Below are positions 1-5,400 of a stretch of 5,959 nucleotides of DNA, in pieces. The notes below the pieces were generated by a model. The model ran no database searches. It was not told the origin of the DNA and saw only the letters and a program-made list of their open reading frames with translations. The stretch is from positions 1 through 5,959 of the forward strand of contig JAAZBQ010000309.1 of NCBI GenBank assembly GCA_012513725.1. Reading direction: 5' to 3'. Position 1 is the stretch's first letter; every line of letters starts with the position of its first letter. The translations under genes were made by a program, and so were the position numbers. The stretch is from Chloroflexota bacterium (GTDB taxonomy: Bacteria; Chloroflexota; Anaerolineae; UBA1429).

Positions 1-1109
1 AGGCCGATGATGTAGGAAAAATGCTGGGTTCGTTTGGTGATGTTGATCCCCATGCTCAGAATGGACATCATCCCGTGGGCGATGGACGCCGCCACGAGCG
101 GCAGCACGACACGGTGGGCGCCCCAGAAGGCGGGATCCGACATCAGCCGGAGCACCGGCCGCGTAAACGCCACCAGCCCGATGCCCACCAGGCTGAGGAG
201 CAGCATATAGTGCGTGCCCACCCAGACATAGGTCTCGTTGGCCCGAGGGCTCCGCAGCGTGCGGTACATGTAGGCTCCCCAGGCCGTGGAAAACGGCGTG
301 ATCACTACGAACGTCAGGATGTGGGCCATCTTGTAGCCGAGGGAGTACAGGCCCAGATCGTGGCTGGAGGCCAGGCGCTCCAGGAGCAGCCGATTGGAGA
401 CATCCAGCAGCCACCATCCCAGGCCCACCGGGATGAGCGGCAACCCAAAGGCCAGCAGCTCCCGTAGGTGCCCGACCGCCACGATGGGGCGCAGCCGCCG
501 GCGGGCCATAAAGGTCGCCGAGGTGGCCACCACCAGCGCGCCGAGCAGGTAGCCCAGCAGCACGCCGCGCACGCCCCAGCCCAAGACCGCGACAAAGTAG
601 ATGTTCGCCGAGGTCTGCACCAGGAACCCGGCCACCAGGATGGCGACGTAGGGGACGGGCTGCATGTTGGCGCGGAACGACTCGAGCGGGACGATGGATG
701 CCGTCTCGAAAAAGCCCACCGCGGCCACCAGGCGCACAAAGGTCGCCGCGCGCTCCGGGCTCTGGGAAAAGATGAGCGCCGCAAGCGGGCCCGCCAGGAG
801 GTAGACCGTGCCATAGAGGAGCGCCGAGCTGGCGATCATATAGATGAAGGTCGAGTTGAGCAGCGCAGCGCGCTCGTCGGGGTCGTCCGACACGGTATAG
901 TGCCGAAAGAACGCGTTCTTGAGTCCCTGCACGGCAAAGGTGCCGGACAGCGTCAGGATCACGAGGGATAGATCCAGCTCCCCATAGTCTGCGGGGCTCA
1001 GACGGGTCGTGTACAGGGGCAGCAGCAAAAAGCCGATGAGGCGCCGCAGGCCATCGCCCAGCCCATAGATGATGGTCTGCCTGCCGAGTTCCTTGATCTC
1101 CTTTAGCAT
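1..1109 (-). CDS. Oligosaccharide/polysaccharide flippase (Wzx-like, MOP superfamily), 3' end cut by window edge
   Basis: This is a multi-pass inner-membrane protein that most likely flips a lipid-linked oligosaccharide or polysaccharide repeat unit across the cytoplasmic membrane. The frame is open from ATG at 1109 to base 3, giving 369 residues without a stop. Family members usually have about 430-500, so the last segments lie beyond the left edge. The start MLKEIKELGRQ leads into the family's N-terminal helix and the signature LPLYTTRLSPADYGELDL (residues 30-47). A second hallmark is at 221-260: FGLPLIPVGLGWWLLDVSNR followed by LGLYSLGYKMA. About ten hydrophobic segments can be seen, near residues 10-34, 46-66, 84-112, 121-141, 152-176, 182-201, 217-237, 258-275, 298-317 and 333-353. 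It starts 84 bases after the methyltransferase stop, same strand, probably one operon. No good Shine-Dalgarno sequence precedes the ATG, but no better in-frame start exists. The class is clear; the substrate is unknown. Confidence 0.9.
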   Translation of the reverse strand, partial: MLKEIKELGRQTIIYGLGDGLRRLIGFLLLPLYTTRLSPADYGELDLSLVILTLSGTFAVQGLKNAFFRHYTVSDDPDERAALLNSTFIYMIASSALLYGTVYLLAGPLAALIFSQSPERAATFVRLVAAVGFFETASIVPLESFRANMQPVPYVAILVAGFLVQTSANIYFVAVLGWGVRGVLLGYLLGALVVATSATFMARRRLRPIVAVGHLRELLAFGLPLIPVGLGWWLLDVSNRLLLERLASSHDLGLYSLGYKMAHILTFVVITPFSTAWGAYMYRTLRSPRANETYVWVGTHYMLLLSLVGIGLVAFTRPVLRLMSDPAFWGAHRVVLPLVAASIAHGMMSILSMGINITKRTQHFSYIIG

Positions 1110-1130
1110 GTGCCCGCATTTCGTGGTGGC

Positions 1131-1162
1131 GCCAAGCCCCGCTGAACGGATTGGGGGCTGGC
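1131..1162 (-). other. Imperfect inverted repeat in the methyltransferase-flippase gap
   Basis: The arms GCCAAGCCCC (1131-1140) and GGGGCTGGC (1154-1162) are complementary except for one bulged A, around a 13-base loop. In the transcript it would fold between the methyltransferase stop (1194) and the flippase ATG (1109). No U-run follows, so it is not a standard intrinsic terminator. It may modulate readthrough or RNA processing, or be chance in GC-rich DNA. Confidence 0.3.
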
Positions 1163-1193
1163 AGCAGCGAACCGCCCGGCAGTCCCTGGCATC

Positions 1194-2402
1194 CTAGACG
1201 GTCAGCAGCCGCGGCGAGAGGCCCAGCGCTGCCAACGAGCCGGCAATCTCGTCGCGGTACACCGGATTCATCACCACCACCGTATCGGGCCGGTACTCGC
1301 GCAGGAACTCGGGCGAGACGATCTCGTGCCCCGTGCCGGCCATAAAGGTGCCCCGCTTGTTGGGGTTGATGTCCACCGCATAGCCGACCTCGTCGTTCAG
1401 GCCCAGGGTGGTGAGAAAGGCCACGCCCTTGGACCCCGCGCCCCAGATCACCGTGCGCCGGCCGGCGGCATGGGCCTCGGCGAACTCGGCGCGCCAGCGC
1501 TCCACGGCTCCGGGGTACTCTCGCGCGAACCCCCGCACCTCGGCGGCCAGATCGCGCACGTCGTCGTCGGGGCCGACAAACCCGTGGGCGCCATCGGGAC
1601 GCGCCTCGATCATCAGGTATTGGCCATCGTACTCGGTGGAGAGATTGAGCACCTGAAAGCCGTGCCACTGGAACAGCCGCGCCAGAGACTGGGGACTCAG
1701 GTAGGAGCAGTGCTCATAGTAGATGTCCCAAAAGGCGTGGTCGCGGAGCACCCGGGTCACATCCGGCACCTGGAAAAAGACGACCGCATCCGGCTGGCCC
1801 TCCAGCGATCGACGGACCATGCGGACAAAGTCGCCGGTCTGCTGGATGTGCTCTAGCGTCATGCGGCACACCACCAGGTCGGCATGGCGATCGGCGTACT
1901 GCTCCGAGTAATAGTCGGGGATGAACTCCACCTGGCCCGGGCGGGGCTGCGGCAGCGCGGCGCCGCCCACGCTGAGCGCGAGATCCTCACGGCCCTCGAC
2001 GTAGGCTGGGTCAAAGCCAATGCCCCGGTTGTCGCCGAGGGCGCACAGGAGGTTCAGGAACTCCCCCTGCCCACAGCCGATCTCGATGATCGTCTTGCGA
2101 TGCAGGTCATAGTCGGCCACCAGTCGGCGTGCCAGGTTCACGGCAAACGCCCCAAAAGTCGGCGAGAAGGCCTGGCTGGCCTCATAGTCCGACGAGTAGT
2201 CCTGCAGCGACGGGTCATAGGCCACGTTGGATACAAAGCCACACGCCCCGCAAAAGGCCAGTTGCAGATCTCCCCGCGGGTACGACACCGCCGCCTCACG
2301 GGTGCGGAGCAGCACCACGCTGTGCACCGGTACCTGGTCTTGCTGGTAGAACACCGACATCCCTGCTGCCCCGCAATTCGGGCACGTGCAGACTGACGTC
2401 AT
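1194..2402 (-). CDS. Class I SAM-dependent methyltransferase, sugar C-methyltransferase type (zinc-binding, SAM and C-terminal domains)
   Basis: This cytoplasmic enzyme resembles the NDP-deoxysugar C-methyltransferases (TylC3/NovU/TcaB9 group), which add a methyl to a sugar carbon. Numbered from the ATG at 2402 (402 residues), the three expected domains are present. An N-terminal putative zinc domain has C7-x2-C10 and C51-x2-C54. The SAM domain has motif I IIEIGCGQGEFL (105-116), the acidic GFDP (129-132) and RMTLEHI (180-186). The IYYEHCSYLS stretch (227-236) matches the family's Y-x-E-H active-site motif. The C-terminal Rossmann-like domain carries VIWGAGSKG (318-326), VDINPNKRG (343-351) and VVVMNPVYRDEI (375-386). 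The last motif differs from the AWN-type form of sugar C-methyltransferases I recall, so the substrate may differ. The ATG at 2402 is preferred because GGGGG lies 8 bases upstream; an in-frame TTG at 2417 would add five residues. It is 77 bases after the surface-protein stop and 84 before the flippase. The family is near certain; the exact sugar is unknown. Confidence 0.9.
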   Translation of the reverse strand: MTSVCTCPNCGAAGMSVFYQQDQVPVHSVVLLRTREAAVSYPRGDLQLAFCGACGFVSNVAYDPSLQDYSSDYEASQAFSPTFGAFAVNLARRLVADYDLHRKTIIEIGCGQGEFLNLLCALGDNRGIGFDPAYVEGREDLALSVGGAALPQPRPGQVEFIPDYYSEQYADRHADLVVCRMTLEHIQQTGDFVRMVRRSLEGQPDAVVFFQVPDVTRVLRDHAFWDIYYEHCSYLSPQSLARLFQWHGFQVLNLSTEYDGQYLMIEARPDGAHGFVGPDDDVRDLAAEVRGFAREYPGAVERWRAEFAEAHAAGRRTVIWGAGSKGVAFLTTLGLNDEVGYAVDINPNKRGTFMAGTGHEIVSPEFLREYRPDTVVVMNPVYRDEIAGSLAALGLSPRLLTV

Positions 2403-2408
2403 ATCATG

Positions 2409-2415
2409 CACCCCC
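2409..2415 (-). promoter_or_regulatory. Probable ribosome binding site deciding the methyltransferase start
   Basis: Read on the minus strand, GGGGGTG lies with its G-run 8 bases before the ATG at 2402. The alternative TTG start at 2417 overlaps this G-run and has only AGGG about 3 bases ahead of it, which is too close. This favours the ATG. The match to the anti-Shine-Dalgarno sequence is imperfect. Confidence 0.45.
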
Positions 2416-2421
2416 AAGAGC

Positions 2422-2458
2422 CCTGGCGCCGGGCCGCGCGCTGCGGCTCGGCGCCAGG
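2422..2458 (-). terminator. Strong GC-rich hairpin between surface-protein gene and methyltransferase gene; possible atypical terminator
   Basis: Bases 2422-2437 (CCTGGCGCCGGGCCGC) are complementary to 2443-2458 (GCGGCTCGGCGCCAGG) at 15 of 16 positions, with a 5-base loop. The outer 9 bp are perfect. In the minus-strand transcript the stem begins 21 bases after the TAG of the large gene and ends 6 bases before the G-rich ribosome binding site of the methyltransferase. The sequence after the stem is GGCTCTTGGGGG, not a U-run, so the call is uncertain. It could be an intrinsic terminator of the weak-U type, an RNA-processing or stability element separating expression of the two genes, or a structure limiting ribosome access. 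The plus-strand side also lacks a T-run. Confidence 0.5.
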
Positions 2459-2479
2459 CATCACTAGATAACCGCGAAA

Positions 2480-5400
2480 CTACTGCGACGGCCGCAGCTT
2501 GTAGATGAGTGGCAGCATCAGGTCGGCGGGAGCACTCTGCTCGAAAGTTGCGGTGATGGTGATGTCGTCGTTCACCGTGATCGTCGCCGGGTTGTCGCTG
2601 CCGGTCAGGTCGCCGCTCCAGCCGACAAAGCTCCAGCCTGGGTCGGGAACGGCCGTCAGGGTGACGACCTCGCCCTCGTCGTAGACGTCCTTGGCCGGGC
2701 TTACATCAACGCGGCCCTGCCCCTCAACGGCCGTGTTCAGGGTATGGCCATCCTCGACGGCGATAAAGGTTGCCGTGACCGTCTTGACGCTATCCATGGT
2801 GATCGTCGTCGGGTTCTGGTTGCCAGAGAGGTCTCCGCTCCAGCCGGTAAAGACCCAGCCTTCAGCCGGCATGGCCGTGAGGGTTACCTCTGTGCCGGCG
2901 ACGTAGGCCGCCATGTCAGGATCGCGGGCCACCGTACCTTGCCCAACGGTGTTCACCGTCAGCGCCAGGGCATCGGCAGGCTCGAACGTGGCGGTCACGT
3001 CGTTGTGGCCGGTGATGGTGATCGTGGTGGGGTTGTCGGTCCCCGTCACGTCGCCGCTCCAGCCGACAAAGTCCCAACCCGCCGCGGGCAACGCCGTCAG
3101 CGTGACCACGTCGTCCTCTTCGTAGGCATCCTTCTGAGGATCGGCATCCACGCGACCCTCGCCTTCCACGTGCGTGGTCAGCGAAAAGTCGCCCTGGGTA
3201 AAGGTGGCCGTCATGTTCAGGGTGCGGTTCATGGTGACGATCAGCGGGTTCGTGGTCGAGCTCAGGCTGCCGCTCCAGCCGGCGAACTTCCAGCCATCGG
3301 CCGGCGTGGCGGTAAGCGTCACACGCTGCCCACAGACGTAGGACTCGGTGTCCGGCGTCTTGGATATCGTCCCCTGGCCGACGATCGTGGTGTTCAGCAG
3401 GTTCGCCCGATCGCCATCCTCCGGAGAGATCGGCGAAGAGGTGTTGAAGAAATAGTCCACCAGCACGTCGATGGCGGGAGCATTCGACCAGCCCGTGTTG
3501 CCGCCGGTGATGCCGATGCTGGTCACCTCGAGGCCAAAGTCAAAGGGCTCATGCTCGACCCAGGTCGATCCGTCGGTAGAGTGCGAGACCGTCCACGTGT
3601 TGCCCACGCGCGTGATCCGCATGTACAGCGGAACGGTCCCATTGTCGAGGATCGCTTCGTTCATGATGACGCCGCGCCGCTCGTTCGGGAACACTGCCAC
3701 CCACAGGTTGACCTGCTCGCCATCGCTGTAAAAGTCGAAATGGACATAGTCGTTGTCGTGGGCAGCGATCGGCTCCTGGTGCATCACGAGCACGCCCTGG
3801 TGTTGAGTCTTTTCGCTCAGGGCAGACTCAAACTTGACCTCCACCTGAAAGTCCGTGTCGTTGGCCGCCTGCATCACCCGAGGGGCGCGCAGGCCGGCCG
3901 TGTTGATGTCGTGGGTTACGCCGCCCGGGACCCGCAGCAAGAGGTGCGCGTCCTCCGTGTGCGTCCCCTGGATGCCGAACACCGCATCGCCGTAGGGGTT
4001 GTACAACTGCCACATGCTGGTATCCAGGAGGCAGGCGTTAAAGTCATCGGAGCGAATCGTGGACGCATCGGGTGGGCCATCGGTAGAGAAGGTGAGGTCC
4101 CGCGAGACGGCGGGCTCGCCCGCTGCCGGCGTCGTCGTGACCCGGAAGTGGTATTCGGTGTTGGGGGCCAGGCCGCCGATGTTGATGGTGAACTCGGGGG
4201 CGATCAGGCTGCTGGTCGGCGCACCGAGTTCGTACGCGGTCGTCAGGCCGTACTCGACCATGCCGGTGCCCGGCTCGCTGCTCCGCCAGGTGACCGTCGC
4301 CGACGTGTCCGTCGCATCCACCAGGATGTTGCTGAGGATGATGCCTTCCTCAGGCGGGATCTCGGTGATGGCGACGGGACCAAAGGTGGCATCGGTGCGG
4401 TGCGCCAGCAAGGCGATAGAGCCATAGCGGTCGCCCAGATAGGTCTCAGAGCCGCTCAGATCCCACTCGTCCGGCTCGTCGGTGCCCTGCTCCCAGACCT
4501 TGAGCATGTACCACTGCTGCTGGTTGGCGAGCGATCCCGTTGCTTGGGTCCATACGCGCATCTTGAACACGTACGTGACGCCAAGCTCCAGGCGGCGGCT
4601 CGGGTCGCGAGCGATGTCAAAGTCGTTGCCCGAGATCTTGAGCTCGGGGCTGCCGGAGAACGAGGGATAGCGGTACCACCCCAGCCCGCCGAACGGATAG
4701 GACGAAGAGGGCTGCCCACTGCCAGTGTGGCCCTTCCAGCGTGTGAGGATTCCCACGCCGGGGTCCTGTCCGTAGAACTGATGGATCGTGATGGGCACCG
4801 TGACCTCATAGTCCTGCCAGGCCACGTCGCCGATGCCGAGCAGCCGGTCGTAGCTCAACGGACCCGGGTTGCCCGGGCGGACCGTATCGCCCTCCACGAC
4901 CCAGTAGCCATCGATCGGCTGCGCCACGTCGAGGATGTCGGTGACCGTGCTCCAGTCCACGCTGTAGGGGATCGGCCAGACCTTGGTTACATCGTACTCG
5001 TTGTGAACGGTCACGGTCGCCGTGCCGATGTTGCCGAGGACGTCCACGGCGGTGATGACCACTTGGTTCGCCCCAGGCTGCAGCTCGTTCCAGCCGATCT
5101 CGACGTTAAAGTCACCCTCCTCGGCCACGCGCATGTTGTCGGGGCCGATGGTCAGGTCCCGAACCGGGCCGGCGTTCAGGGTGAAGCTCAGCGCGTCGAT
5201 TCCCTCGTCGTCGGACACGTTCCCGAGAATGTTCACCCACTCTTGCGGCTTGCCGAACGCGCCAAAGGTCTGGTCGGTCCCGTACCACACGTCGACGACC
5301 GGGTTGGGATCAACGCTCGCCGGATCGGTCACGATGGTAAAGGGATTCGTGGTGGTCGTGAGTCCGCTCGCCGTCGACGAAACCTGCACATGGTACAGGG

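Noticed and set aside
314..814. Minus-strand open frame rich in Arg, Trp and Ser
   Set aside because: It is a shifted frame within the flippase gene; the low-complexity RRPSW-type composition is typical of a shadow.
21..971. Two consecutive plus-strand open frames (21-467 and 468-971) rich in His, Arg, Gln and Gly
   Set aside because: They lie antisense to the flippase, whose minus-strand frame gives clear family motifs; their composition is that of a GC-rich shadow frame and shows no recognisable domain.
1326..2467. Plus-strand open frames opposite the methyltransferase
   Set aside because: All overlap the well-supported methyltransferase in antisense, with no domain signals or ribosome binding site pattern.
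2403..2479. Possible promoter with TATCTA-like -10 (minus strand) before the methyltransferase
   Set aside because: No matching -35 at suitable spacing; one AT-rich hexamer in a short gap is not enough.
2483..2539. LPxTG sortase signal or PEP-CTERM anchor at the end of the surface protein
   Set aside because: The tail has LPLIYK, with no LPXTG or PEP motif and no following hydrophobic helix.
2540..3403. Regularly spaced near-identical DNA words (CCGCTCCAGCCG-type) that might suggest a CRISPR or DNA repeat array
   Set aside because: The words are the codons for the GWSG core, spaced about 220 bases apart, and they diverge at wobble positions; they are protein repeats.
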